From contig JBDOQK010000008.1 in the NCBI GenBank assembly GCA_040437565.1, positions 310,001-374,000 of the forward strand: DNA of 64,000 bases, in the 5' to 3' direction. Under the pieces are notes generated by a model. The model ran no database searches. It was given only the letters and a program-made list of their open reading frames with translations, and was not told the DNA's origin. This DNA comes from Albugo candida (lineage: Eukaryota; Oomycota; Peronosporomycetes; Albuginales). The number at the start of each line of letters is the position of its first letter. Position 1 is the stretch's first letter. This document shows, one piece after another, positions 40,201-51,676 of this stretch. A program made the position numbers and the translations under genes.

Positions 40201-43200
40201 TAGCATGGTCCAAGCCACAGGATGGGCAAATAAAAGTACGATAATTTGCACGACAGAAGCTCATGTCGACGGTGCTGTACCTTTCTCTATCTCTTACAAC
40301 GGGCGGGACTGTGAGACACACCCTAGCTCCCTGTCAACTTACACATTTGAGCCCACCCCAAGAATCCAGTCGATTGACCCATCTATTTTTTGTAGAGAAG
40401 GAGGAACTCAGGTCATCATACGAGGTTCTTTTTTTCTTCCTAACAAAAGCATGGCTTATTTTGGCCAATTTTCCTCCTCCGACTGCCAGTATCGGTCAGA
40501 TACTGAATTGCATTGCGTCGCTCCAGCTCAATCCTCACAGCAGGCAGAAAGGTTGGCGAGGGTAAGTAACAATAGACAAGATATGTCAATTGATTCAGTG
40601 GAGTTTGATTATGCACCATTGGAGCAGGTTCGAGCCGTACATCCTCACTATCTTGTCATAGATTCTCACGGCTGCGAAAGATACCAGCAAGATAAATATG
40701 TTTCCGTTGTAACACGCTTTGCCAGAAACACTCAAAATCTCAAATGCATCTTCACATTCAGCCCAGGCAGCCCAGAAAATGAGCATGAAGCATACGTAGA
40801 AGCTGTGTTTGAAAGGTCTGATTTGGTATATTGTTTGCGCCCAACAAATCATTTGGTGATGTCGATCATTCCTAAACCACAGCACATGGAATCAATATAC
40901 AGAGTTCATGTGCACGTGAGCAACGACCCTGGTGTAAAGTCCATCACCTTTGCTTTGATTGAAATCGTACTTGCTCCAGTGGTATACAAAGTAAATCCAC
41001 TCATCACATTCGTGAATCAGATGCAAAAGATCACCATAATGGGCACAAGATTGAACGGCGTTTCTCATTGCCGATTTGGAGACCAAAAAGTCTCGGTTTT
41101 CACCAATAATTCCTTCTTAGTATGTGACTCTCCAAAGTATCAACGAGAAGGAAACTTCTCATTCACATTACTGACAGATGCAAAGACTGCTGTGTACTGC
41201 TCGAGACAGGATTTCCAAGTCGTCAGTGACAATCACGTACCTCAGAAAATCAATGGAAGACGATCCATGTTACCACCGAATATATGGAAAGTCTCAGCAT
41301 CACAACTTCCAAATGCAAGTGAAGTCAATTTAATTATACAAGGACGGAATTTTCGAAATACTTGGGAACTCAAATGTCGCGTGGGGAAAAATCATATTGC
41401 AAAAGCATTTTACAAGACCAGTAACGAGATTATTTGTCCCGTTCCATCGACAAAAAGACNNNNNNNNNNNNNNNNNNNNNNNNNNNNNNNNNNNNNNNNN
41501 NNNNNNNNNNNNNNNNNNNNNNNNNNNNNNNNNNNNNNNNNNNNNNNNNNNNNNNNNNNGAAGCTCATGTCGACGGTGCTGTACCTTTCTCTATCTCTTA
41601 CAACGGGCGGGACTGTGAGACACACCCTAGCTCCCTGTCAACTTACACATTTGAGCCCACCCCAAGAATACAGTCGATTGACCCATCTATTTTTTCTAGA
41701 GAAGGAGGAACTCAGGTCATCATACGAGGTTCTTTTTTTCTTCCTAACAAAAGCATGGCTTATTTTGGCCAATTTTCCTCCTCCGACTGCCAATATCGGT
41801 CAGACACTGAATTGCATTGCGTCGCTCCAGCTCAATCCTCACAGCATGCAGAAAGGTTGGCGAGGGTAAGTAACAATAGACAAGATATGTCAATTGATTC
41901 AGTGGAGTTTGAATATGCACCATTGGAGCAGGTTCGAGCCGTATATCCTCACTATCTTTTCATAGATTCTCACGGCTGCGAAAGATACCAGCAAGAGAAA
42001 TATGTTTCCGTTGTAACACGCTTTGCCAGAAACACTCAAAATCTCAAATGCATCTTGATATTCAGCCCAGGCAACCCGGAAAATGAGCATGGAGTATACG
42101 TAGAAGCTGTGTTTGAAAGGTCTGATTTGGTATATTGTTTGCGCCCAACAAATTATTTGGTGATGTCGATCATTCCTAAAACACAGCACATGGAATCAAT
42201 ACACAGAGTTCATGTTCACGTGAGCAACGACCCTGGTGTAAAGTCCATCACATTTGCTTTGATTGAAATTGTACTTGCTCCAGTGGTATACAAAGTGAAT
42301 CCACTCATCACATTCGTGAATCAGATACAAAAGATCATCATAATGGGCACAAGATTGAACGGCGTTTCTCATTGCCGATTTGGAGACCAAACAGTCTCGG
42401 TTTCCACCAATAATTCCTTCTTATTATGTAACTCTCCAAAGTATCAACGAGAAGGAAACTTCTCATTCGCATTACTGGCAGATGCAAAGACTGCTGTGTA
42501 CTGCTCGAGACAGGATTTCCAAGTCGTCAGTGAAAATCATGTACCTCAGATAATCAATGAAAGACGATCCATTTTACCACCGAATATATGGAAAATCTCA
42601 GCATCACAACTTCCAAATGCAAGTGAAGTCAATTTAATTATACAAGGACGGAATTTTCGAAATACTTGGGAGCTCAAATGTCGCGTGGGGAAGGATTATA
42701 TTGCAAAAGCATTTTACAAGACCAGTAACGAGATTATTTGTCCCGTTCCATCGACAAAAAGACAGCTCGAGATAGAAGTCTCTAACGATGGGGTCACATT
42801 TTCAAGGTTCAGAAACATATTCAAAATACAGCAAGAAGTATACATTAGTAAATTGCACCCTAGCAGAGGTTCCGTTCTCGGAGGAACGGTAGTAACGTTT
42901 CATGGTAGTAATCTTCAAGATGAAGAATCATTATTTTGCCTATTTGGACCCACAGCTACCCCGGTCGTGAAAAATGTTAACAACAGTCAGATTGTGTGCA
43001 TTACACCCCAAAAGACAGGCACTAAGATGATAGTAGCAGCTGGACTTTGTACAGAAAAAAAGGTGCTAATCTCAAATGAGCTCAATTACACTTATACAAA
43101 TGCTCAGCAACTGATATCAGTCACACCGTCATCAGGAACTCAACTGGGTGGGACACCAATCTTGATTGGAGGAAGATACCCAGAGATCACATCCTTCGAG

Positions 43201-46200
43201 GCCATAGTGCTTTGCCGATTCATCTGCATGTCACAATCCGAAACTAGCGAGTCGGATATTTATACCTTCAGCGGCGTATTCAGGAATTCGACACATGTTG
43301 CATGTACGACTCCATCAGTAAAACAATCAGGATCATATCGTATCCAGGTAAGCACCAACGAAGGAGGCGATTTCAGCACTTTTTCATTGTTGTATGACTT
43401 TGATGAAGAAATCTGGATTTCACGGATTGTACCGAATCTCGGTCCAGCGCTGATAGCGGACACAATTATTACTGTTCATGGCTCCGGATTCATCAGGAGT
43501 AAGGACCTGAGTTGCTTCTTTAATGATGTTGGCACATCAGCAATGTGGCAAAGTAATACCACCATCACATGTCGCTCGCCCTCACACGTGCCCAATCAAT
43601 TCGTGCTCCTTCGGATCAGCAGCAATGGCGTGGATCTATCAGATATGTCTGTCAGCTATTTTTACCACCACGATGTCAGCATTACTTCATTTTCGCCTTC
43701 AGTCGTGCCATCAATCGGTGGGACTCCAATCTACATCCAGGGTCGCAATTTTCTCGACCACCACTTGCTTTCTTGTCGATTTGGAGATAATATTGTAAAA
43801 GCAGCTTTTATATCTGAAACAGCCTTGGTTTGTATTACTCCGCCACGAATTCTTACTACTGGCCATCGTTTTAAACAAGAGAAGGTTTCCTTGGAGGTGA
43901 GCCTCAATCGTGTTGATTTTACGAATCTTGGCGTACCGCTGGTATACTCACTCAAGTGCCCCACGAAGTCGTATTGTTCGTCTAATGATTCTACGATACG
44001 GTCTTGTCTGGCAGGACATATGTGTCCAGGAGCCTTCGCCAGTGGCAGCTCCATTCCATGCCTTCCAGGGTCATTCCAGCCTCAAAATTTGCGCTCACAG
44101 TGTGCAACATGCCCCGTTGGCTTCTATTGCCCCTTTTTTGGAATGTCAGTCCCGCTTTTGTGTCCAGAAGGACGAATATGTGACTCTCATGGAATACGTA
44201 TGCCACGAATCTCATGCCCACAAGGTTACTACTGTAAAGGAGGCACAAAATCAGCTGAAACACTTGATGTAGTCTTGTCTGATGCTAGTGACAACGAGGA
44301 GCACATTGGACATGCTGTCCCTCATCTAAGCTGGCACACTGGCATAAGAAGTAGTCAACGCCATTATATCAATACTCTCGTCAATAACAGTCTAGGAAGT
44401 GAATCTCGATCCGATAGGTCCATGACCTTCACTTCCATACGTGCCCTGCAACTTGAAAAACCTTATCCATGTCCCGTCGGGACCTACTGCATGGGTGGCG
44501 TCAAAACTCAGGTTCATATACCCGGAAAGCTCGATACACCACAAATTTGCTTTGATGGTTTCTATTGTCCATCAAGTTCGTCAACACCCGAAGGACAAGG
44601 CGCATGTCCGACGGGTTATTACTGTCCCACACCTACCGATGCTATTGGGTGCCCAGTTGGATTTCACTGCCCTGGTCTTGGGAATGTAAAGCCAAAACCT
44701 TGCATTCCTGGATCGTACAATCCATTTCTGCGACATTCAAGTTGTGCAATCTGCCCTGTCGGATTTACGTGTCCTCACTGGAATATGGAACGTCCGATAC
44801 CATGCCCTGCTGGATTTGTGTGCAATACGGCTGGTCTACCAGTACCCGTCTTGCTTTGCCCCCCTGGATATTATTGTGAGGCTGGTACACAGACATCAGA
44901 TCCTCAAGATAGTTCTCTTTATCGTCCAAAGCCTTGCCCAAAAGGAACCTATTGTCTTGGTGGTGTTGCACATAATCGTACAGTGGAATGGCTTCCGACT
45001 CAACCAGAAGGAGCAAAAGCTCCGCAGATATGTGCAGAGGGTACTTACTGTAAGAAAGCAACAACGAGCATTGCAGGGACCCAAATATGTTTCCCTGGCC
45101 ATTACTGTCCTCCGGGAACGGATTTTCCTGTGCAAGTATCTGTAGGCTCATATGCTGCCTTACCGGGGTCCTTAGCTTCAAGTCTGTGCTTTCCGGGAAC
45201 ATTCACGTCGTTACGTGGAGCGACAAAATGCGAAGTATGTCCAGCTGGGTATACTTGCCCATACTATGGAACTTACATTCCGTCAATCTGTCCCGAGGGA
45301 TACTATCGGTCAGTACTGGATGGTATAACTTGTCGTCCATGTCCGAAAGGTACCTGGTCGTCTCGAACGGGTCTCACAGACATATCATTTTGTGAAATTT
45401 GTCCTGCTGGTATTCAATGCAATAGCATTGCGACATCGAATCTGTCATTCGCTAGCTTTTGTGCACCTGGATACGTATGTGGAGAAGGGACAACCGAAAA
45501 AGACTACATGAGTCATTTGTGCTCTGCTGGTGAATACTGTCACAATGGAACCACATCGGTGACACAACACGATCGTGCATGTGACCCGGGATACGTATGT
45601 ACCCGTGGCACGAAGAATCAAGAGAAGAATCGTAACGAATGCCCTGTTGGATCGTTTTGTCCTAGTGGTACTTCAAACCCGTCAAGTAATTATCTGAGTT
45701 GTCCGAAAGGTACGTGGGCGAATACGGGGGAAAAAGATATTTCGGATTGTGCTATTCGGGCGGTCGACGTATGCGATCGAGATGATGCTAATCGTTATTA
45801 TCAACGATTTAGTTACAATCACAAAGGAAAACGTGTACATTTTGATTCAACTTATGAAAGCTCGAGCACTGGAGAAGTAGAAGCAGTCAAGGTCATCAAT
45901 CCAGTGATAACATCTGAATCTACTCTATTCTGGCGAAATGACACGGTTGAAGTTTTCCGAGTGTGTCCCAGTCAAATGGTAACGAGTGGTGGGTTGACTG
46001 TGACAATCATTGGAAAGCATTTCTATGATACAAAACGTATAACATGTCGCTTCCTGGTGGCACAAGTACTCGACATACCCCAGGATGTGCCTGCATCGTA
46101 CATTGATAGCACTCGAGTACAATGTCGTGCTCCACCCTTGAGCAGCTTTGGAATTGAAGAGGAGGTTAAAGATATACACATTCGTGTGTCCAATTACGGT

Positions 46201-49200
46201 TTGATATTCTCGGAAACATTTTCCACGATCAAGTACGTATCAGACAAACTTTTTGCGTCGAATGATCTCGAAGCCGACCTCGGACCTTGCCTCAGTTCTG
46301 ATCTATATGAAACAAGTGAGAGAATTACAAATGAAAGAAAATGGATCAGTCTTCGGGGTCTATCAAAAGCAACGATATCTTTTGATTTTCGACATATTCC
46401 ACCAGATCTTATCTATGACGAGCACTACAAAGTTGCCGTATATGTGCAGAATTCCACATGTCCATACCAGCCTTGCTCTGGTAGCACCCCGATCCAGCCA
46501 AATGGGGGCGACTTTTACACATCCCCATGTCGTCTCCCATTAAACCTTCCCGAATGGTTCACATCTTCAAACGTGGACAAACACGACACCATGAATTTGA
46601 CTCTATACGCACTCGAAGATGTAATTTTCAATGTTGAAATTCACATTTTAAATGGCCTCTATAGTGCTTCAGCCTCTTTGTTTTCGGAAACAGCGGATAT
46701 ACATATCAGCTCCCCAAGTCGTAGTAATGTGACGCTAGGGAATGCCGACGCTGCAACTCGGGCGCTATCCACATCTATAACACCCACCCAAGAAGAAGTC
46801 AAACAGGATTACACATTCTTAATCGCATACTTCGCAGCAGATGCTGATTATACATTGGCTCCACTTAATCTTCCACCCAAGTATCAGAGTCTCGAACGTG
46901 GGCGTGTCCTGGTAAGTCACAACGTCAGCAATCAAAGCCATCATGTACCGCTGATTCTTGATCCTGACCAAGATCTATTAACTTCAGAAAGCTACTGGCA
47001 GCTACCGTATGCCACAGCCGCGATGACATACGATATGGTTCTAAAATACCGGGAAATATATCAAGAGATGTATGCGGATCCTAGCGACCCAACACGAACG
47101 CAACACAATTTCGCATTTCGTAAAGTACTTCTTCCCTACTTACCATTTTTTTCAAACTGTATGGAGTACGATTCACACATACCTATATTTGATCTACTAG
47201 AAAACGATCGTTGTGCACTTCCTCCAATTACATCTGAGTTGGAAGGATATGGGCGAAACTGGTGGCGACGGAAATTTGCTCCGCTTCCAAATCAGGACAA
47301 CATCGACTTCGTGGGTCCATTAGATTTTATGCGAGAACCTGTTGCGGATACGTGCAATTTGGCTATTCAGTGTCATTATGAGGAAGATCTGGCAAACACT
47401 CCTTCGATATCTCGTTGGTTTGAGCAATCGCAGGACACCAAACTCTTTTACTTTCTTCGAGAAGCTGCCGCATTTGATGATTTTTTACAGAATGGAAAAT
47501 ACTACGATAAACTTTTGGAGAGTCATGGATCTGATTACTTTATTCCGGTCACTGTTGATACGTCTGGGAATACGCTAGAAGGGGACTGCACACATGGCTG
47601 TTTTCCTCGTAAAGTGACACTGAGGATATCCTACTACCAAGTCACGAAATCGTTGAAGCGAATCATCAAAGCATTCTTGGTTTATGAAAATTACGACCGA
47701 GATTTTACAAAAAACGATTACGTTCTACAAGTAGATTACTCCGCACTTGGCTACATGCAATTGATTATCCAGTTTGCGTTCGAACGTCAAGTATTCATCA
47801 CTCTATTTATTTTCAACGGTGGTGTCATCATTTGTCTTTCTTTCATGTTTTGGTTTCTTCATATCATGACAGCACTAATTGAATCGAAAAGTACCCCCAA
47901 ATTTCGATTTTGGAGCATGCTAGCCCTGACAGCTCCTCCAATCGCTGCTGGCAGTGTCATTGCCATACTTCCAATTTCCTTGATTATCGCGGCATTCTAC
48001 TACCTACTGAATGGAATACACGGACGGGATACAGACATTGCAAATCCATGGCTGCTAGATCATATTGTAAAGCACTACATTGATGCACAGACTGACTCGG
48101 GAGAACTACAAGCAACAAGATATGGCCGAAGTGGATTCTGCTTTTTTGTACTCGCCTCATACCTCATTTTCTTGAGCACGACAATCTTTATATCACAGTC
48201 AGTGTCAATCTCTGAAAGTGCTTTGCAAGAAAAACCGGGTGAAGTGCGCAAAACGCAAACAATATGGTGGCCAACACAATGGAAAAGGGCAAATATGATA
48301 TTCACGACCATAATTCTTTGTGTTGGATTAGTTCTTCTGATCGAATTCTCGTTTTGGTCTAAATTCGGGCAATATCTGTGGTTTGTGATTATAGGACTTG
48401 AATTGCTTGCGCCGATCATTGAAGGGTTATTGACCAGACAGCTAAAAGAAGCATTATTGGTTGCTCCTTTAGCATCCTCCTATGCACTTGTATCGGGATT
48501 GATCACCTTTGGTGCGTCGGATTTCAAGGACTTTGTAGTGGGTAACCTGCTGGATTTTGGTGTTTCTTTGATAGAAAGAGTGTATTTGGATACCTCCATC
48601 GAAGGGACGAGAGGATTTGTGGGCCTCATACTAAGGAAAACAATGCATTATGGTACCATTTCAATTCGAAACCTCAGATGCCAAGTCCGAGACTTGACAC
48701 AACGAGTAAACAAGTCAGACCGAACACATGATTCCGACAAAGAGAAAGTATTACCGAAAAGCGCACCTGCCGACGACCACGAGAGTGAAAAAGAACACCA
48801 GACCGTTGAACCCATCATTGAGTTTTATATTGGGCATTCTATGGATAAACTTGCCGTATTTTATCAGCCGGTATTGATAATCCTGATGATTCTGTTTCGG
48901 AATGAATTACAATTACCAATTCTATACAATATCCGCGAGAAAGACATGGAATTCTACCTATGGTACTCCTTGATCATTTTGTTATTCCAGGTCGTTAGCG
49001 ATGCGTTTGTACTACATGTTGTAGAATGCTTCCGAGGATGGAAGCTATACGATTATTTGGTGTATTCGCGTTATCGATTTCTGCACCGGGAACATGCATG
49101 GAAAGGTATGGAACCGTATCTGGACGAATGTATTGAGCCGAATTTGCGAACTTTGGACCAGATGTGCTTCTCATCACAACTATTTCTAATGTGTACTCTC

Positions 49201-50253
49201 CACATGACCGGGATTGTTTTCTTCGTGTTCGCAATAGAGATTATGGTACGCTGGAAGTACAATTTTTTCGGCGATCCAGCTGCGATAATTCTGGCAATCT
49301 TTGTCATAATGGCGTGCAAATTTGTTAAGCATACGACCTTATTCCTATCCGCGCGGATAAACTTTCGAAATTACACAAATGAGAGCAATGCTTGGACTAC
49401 GGACGCTCGAGGTGAGGATGAATTTGGGATTCCAAAATGGGAAGACATCGAAAAGTACAACGAAGCATCACACGAAGCCTACTTGATGAATCAGAGAATC
49501 ACGACAGAGACATTTCGAAATAGGTTTCTGGAACACAATCGTTCGTGGCTCATTGAGCAACTTCCGACAATGTTCACACCACGCACAATTGGTCGAACTC
49601 GGCCGCTTTTGCTGGAACAGTTTTCAAGTATCGTTGAGGCTTTCCAATCAGCTAGTTCTGGTAGCGATGAAGACGAAGATGATGAAATTGACGGAAAACC
49701 GATTTTTGGTCCCATTAGTCTGTCGACTTCATCAAATATTATGATACAATTGTGGCTAGCACAAGCAAGAAGACTACAAAGACTCCAACGAGCAGTACAA
49801 CCGATACTACAACAGGTTCGCAAAACACAATGTGAGATGTGTCTCAGCCATAGACATCTCCAGATACAGATGCTGCATTCCATTAATGATATTGGACAGC
49901 AGTTTGAAAAGGAATCATCCTCTGAAAGCTTTGATGTTGCCGCTTGGAAGGAATACTTTAGAATCAATCAGAGATTCAAAACCATCTGTATCAATTGCAT
50001 CAAGTATCTTCGCGAGCGTGATACAAGTGCCTTCAACTTCATCCCGGATCGACCAGAAAAGGATATACAGGCGACATATCGGCGAATGACTGCACCATCC
50101 AATGCTATGATGCAAAAGTGGTATTCCGAAGCGAAATGTCGCCTACCTCATGGAGGTCAATACTCGCACAATTGGAAAGAGGCTCCCGTCCAATTAGATG
50201 CAGCATCCTTTGCTCTTGCTAGGAGGTGGCTTTATGCCGTCCGTCAACCATGA
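19289..50253 (+). CDS. Giant IPT/TIG-repeat membrane protein, about 9,305 residues (4 or more exons)
   Basis: Inferred exons are 19289-19892, 19948-22383, 22439-22711 and 22768-50253. The introns are 55, 55 and 56 bases, GT-AG, all in phase 1 (58 bases is possible for the first). In the last exon three contig overlaps (gaps at 31897, 35394 and 41460) must be collapsed. The remaining CDS is then 27,918 bases, one frame with a single terminal stop. Order: three tandem N-terminal modules; two cadherin-like repeats; at least 24 clear IPT/TIG units (pattern I..I.P..G...GGT.I.I.G..F......C.FG); a Cys-rich GCC2/GCC3-like block; another IPT; a large extracellular region; about nine or ten membrane helices; and a cytoplasmic tail with an acidic run and CxxC pairs. 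IPT arrays occur in plexins and fibrocystin-type surface proteins (family knowledge). A role in adhesion or environmental sensing is inference. The true start is uncertain because no signal peptide is visible. Confidence 0.85.
19340..20620 (+). other. Three tandem N-terminal modules of the giant protein
   Basis: Three divergent copies of a module of about 110-130 residues can be aligned by eye. The anchors are FRILVDGIPFR...GNHIVALQWRKR (first), ETILIINGARYTE...VVVLLQWRHK (second) and SRILVDGIWYRH...THTACVLWENR (third). The shared pattern is a V-[DN]-G-x2-[YF]-R turn, then a short L.G...V strand and an LQW strand followed by a Trp. It looks like a beta-sandwich. I cannot assign a named family. 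Intron 1 falls between the first and second copies' cores. Confidence 0.6.
20640..21420 (+). other. Two cadherin-like repeats in the giant protein
   Basis: Two successive segments share the layout FEDEDMVLSGINVRDK / LLEDDKVDIFGISVSDKD, then VHGTLIL / VDGVLVF, then SDWNGQDQL / SDYNALQHEEF. Each ends with a V.PVNDPP-like or V.PFDDKP-like linker. This is the pattern of bacterial and protist cadherin-like or FRAS1/CSPG-type repeats, which usually bind calcium. Positions correspond to about residues 430-690. Confidence 0.65.
31384..32509. repeat. 513-base near-identical duplicate around N gap (31384-31896 vs 31997-32509)
   Basis: Coding sequence of the giant gene is repeated on both sides of the gap 31897-31996. 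I count about 13 substitutions and no indel, roughly 2.5%. The frame of the first copy maps to the frame of the second, so collapsing them restores one open frame. Best explained as two haplotype contigs that overlap. A true tandem duplication is the alternative. Confidence 0.85.
34530..36357. repeat. 864-base near-identical duplicate around N gap (34530-35393 vs 35494-36357)
   Basis: Same structure around the gap 35394-35493, with about 30 substitutions and no indel (about 3.5%). The frame is preserved on collapse. Many differences change amino acids, for example N/R, Y/R, V/D and I/R. Confidence 0.85.
40256..42763. repeat. 1,204-base near-identical duplicate around N gap (40256-41459 vs 41560-42763)
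   Basis: Same structure around the gap 41460-41559, with about 40 substitutions and no indel (about 3.3%). About 29 of these change an amino acid. The frame is preserved on collapse. Confidence 0.85.
43950..45770 (+). other. Cysteine-rich GCC2/GCC3-like block of the giant protein
   Basis: About 600 residues are built from repeated CPxGxYC/CPPGYYC units, such as CPVGFYCPFFG, CPAGFVCNTAG, CPPGYYCEAGT, CPKGTYCLGG and CPAGYTCPYYG. This is the ephrin-receptor-like/GCC2-GCC3 pattern common in protist surface proteins. It corresponds to about residues 7,206-7,805 and lies between the IPT array and a last IPT domain (VCPSQMVTSGGLTVTIIGKHF, near 45960). Confidence 0.8.
47770..49350 (+). other. Multi-pass membrane region of the giant protein
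   Basis: About nine or ten hydrophobic segments, for example VFITLFIFNGGVIICLSFMF, IAILPISLIIAAFYYLL, FTTIILCVGLVLLIEF, LAVFYQPVLIILMILF, YSLIILLFQVVSDAFV and AAIILAIFVIMACKFV. They correspond to about residues 8,478-9,005. A cytoplasmic tail of about 300 residues follows, with SGSDEDEDDEID and CEMC/CINC pairs. I see no polycystin, GPCR or channel signature, so the membrane domain is unassigned. Confidence 0.75.
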
Positions 50254-51015
50254 GCACTTGAGCGATCACTAAATCAAAGCAATAGCAATTTGTATCGAGC
50301 CAAGTATTTTACAGTGTATTGGATTTCCCCAAAACTCAACGTTTTTGTACATTTGTGGCAGAACTATTAGGTTGTAATTGATGACCGAGACTACTGAATG
50401 AAAGGCCAGTTCACAGACAACATATAGAGCGCACTCAAGCTTAATTTATTTAGACATGTACGATCAAAACTTGCTTGTCTATATGATAATAATCAGAGGT
50501 GTGCTAGTGGCGAGAGTAGATCCGAGCTGCTGTAATGATCTGGTGTTTTCCTCGCCCAAATCAATTGCGTGCGTCAGCTTGCGAAAGATGATCGAGCCAT
50601 GCGCTCATTTTATAAGCGCCGTGCCTACAGATATGCACAACGACTTGATGTTGATCAAAAAATGACTCACTTGACCTATGCAAGAAATTGTCCCTATGGC
50701 ATTACTGAATTAAGGAGAAATTCATGTCATCGACAACGAGAACACTAGATGTTGAAGCAATAGTTTTGCAACCTCAACACTACAAAACACGTAGTCATTA
50801 CAATACCTGCCGGAGTATGGCAATGAGTTCGCACAAATATGATTGAGCTTTCGACTTGCATTGCAATGCTCTAAGTGCTTTTACGTCATTTTCGAGAGCA
50901 TTCAGCTATTGCATTATCAGATACCTGTTTCGTTGGACGCTTGCCATAGGAAACGTTGCCGAATATGTTCAGCTTCAAGTGTTGGCTAACGAATCACGAT
51001 ACGATAAACCATGGG
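50254..51015. other. Intergenic, nothing recognised
   Basis: About 760 bases between the giant gene and the inverted repeat. Only short open frames without similarity that I recognise. Confidence 0.6.
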
Positions 51016-51164
51016 CCGAATGGCACTTCAGTTTGTGGTCTATTCCCCTTGTTCCGTTCAACTACGATGTCATACAACTCGGTCGAGAAGGTTATATGTA
51101 GCATTCAAAGTACCCAGGGCAAGCGATTGGGGGACGGACGATATAGTGTTGAACATGCAAAATG

Positions 51165-51237
51165 TACGCGATGCGGGACTCGAACCCGCAACCCCCAGAT
51201 TCGAAGTCTGATACGCTATCCATTGCGCCAACCGCGC
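51165..51237 (-). tRNA. trnR-UCG: tRNA-Arg(TCG), left copy
   Basis: 73 bases with a full cloverleaf: acceptor GCGCGGT/ATCGCGT with a G-U first pair, D stem GCGC/GCGT, anticodon stem TCAGA/TCTGG around loop CTTCGAA, and T stem GCGGG/CCCGC around TTCGAGT. Discriminator A. The anticodon TCG reads CGA. A TTTT terminator follows within three bases. No intron. Identical to the right-arm copy. Confidence 0.97.
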
Positions 51238-51247
51238 TTTTACTACA

Positions 51248-51347
51248 NNNNNNNNNNNNNNNNNNNNNNNNNNNNNNNNNNNNNNNNNNNNNNNNNNNNN
51301 NNNNNNNNNNNNNNNNNNNNNNNNNNNNNNNNNNNNNNNNNNNNNNN
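51248..51347. other. Assembly gap (100 N) between the two tRNA genes
   Basis: Ten bases upstream of the tRNA-Arg 5' end and ten bases upstream of the tRNA-Val 5' end. No direct duplicate at its edges. The same gap recurs in the right arm at the mirrored position. Confidence 0.95.
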
Positions 51348-51357
51348 AGTTATAACG

Positions 51358-51430
51358 GTCAGTGTCGTCTAGTGGTTAGGACGTAAGCTTAACACGCTTA
51401 AGATCGAGGGTTCAATCCCCTCCACTGATA
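51358..51430 (+). tRNA. trnV-AAC: tRNA-Val(AAC), left copy
   Basis: 73 bases with a full cloverleaf: acceptor GTCAGTG/CACTGAT with a G-U first pair, D stem GTCT/GGAC, anticodon stem TAAGC/GCTTA around loop TTAACAC, and T stem GAGGG/CCCTC around TTCAATC. Discriminator A. The anticodon AAC (A34 probably inosine) reads GTT and GTC. Only a weak terminator, TTCTTT, follows. Identical to the right-arm copy. Confidence 0.97.
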
Positions 51431-51676
51431 TTCTTTCACATCGTAGTCACTGTGCGTAAATTGCGAAACGTGACGCAGCCGCATGGTCGATAGCGATGTC
51501 TCATCGGTAGATAATCTAAACATAGTCAATGAACTCGTCTGAATGAAAATATTTGAGTAACAAGTTGCATATCAAGTCCGCATAAACTTAAAAGCATTAT
51601 GCCATACGTTCGCATATTTATTCGCTATTTGCTGCTCATGCTACAGTATGAATGGTTGGTATGTGAATCCGGCAGT

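Larger units (their letters stand above)
21825..43950 (+). other. IPT/TIG domain array of the giant protein
   Basis: Successive Ig-like IPT/TIG units of about 85-110 residues. Clear units begin, for example, at IRIRQLQPNRGNFFGGT, VSSIQPNSGSLVGGT, VVNNLHPQTDTIFGGT, VHETYPRLGSSSGGT, ITHLSPDSGSDLGGT, ISKLHPSRGSVLGGT and ITSFSPSVVPSIGGT. More degenerate units lie between them. I count at least 24 recognisable starts, and the true number is probably well above that. Conserved cysteines within units (CxF or CRFG, then V.C..P) fit disulfide-bonded extracellular domains. Confidence 0.85.
51016..51676. repeat. Left arm of a 661-base perfect inverted repeat
   Basis: This is the reverse complement of 55689-56349. 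It matches base for base wherever I compared it, including the position of the 100-N gap. It carries a divergent tRNA-Arg/tRNA-Val pair. Identity stops abruptly on both sides (51015/56350 and 51677/55688). The 9-base outer flanks differ, so there is no target-site duplication of that length. Confidence 0.93.

Noticed and set aside
9000-50000. Many minus-strand and alternate-frame open stretches inside the two large genes
   Set aside because: They lie inside long conserved coding frames and show no domain signatures. They are chance open frames.
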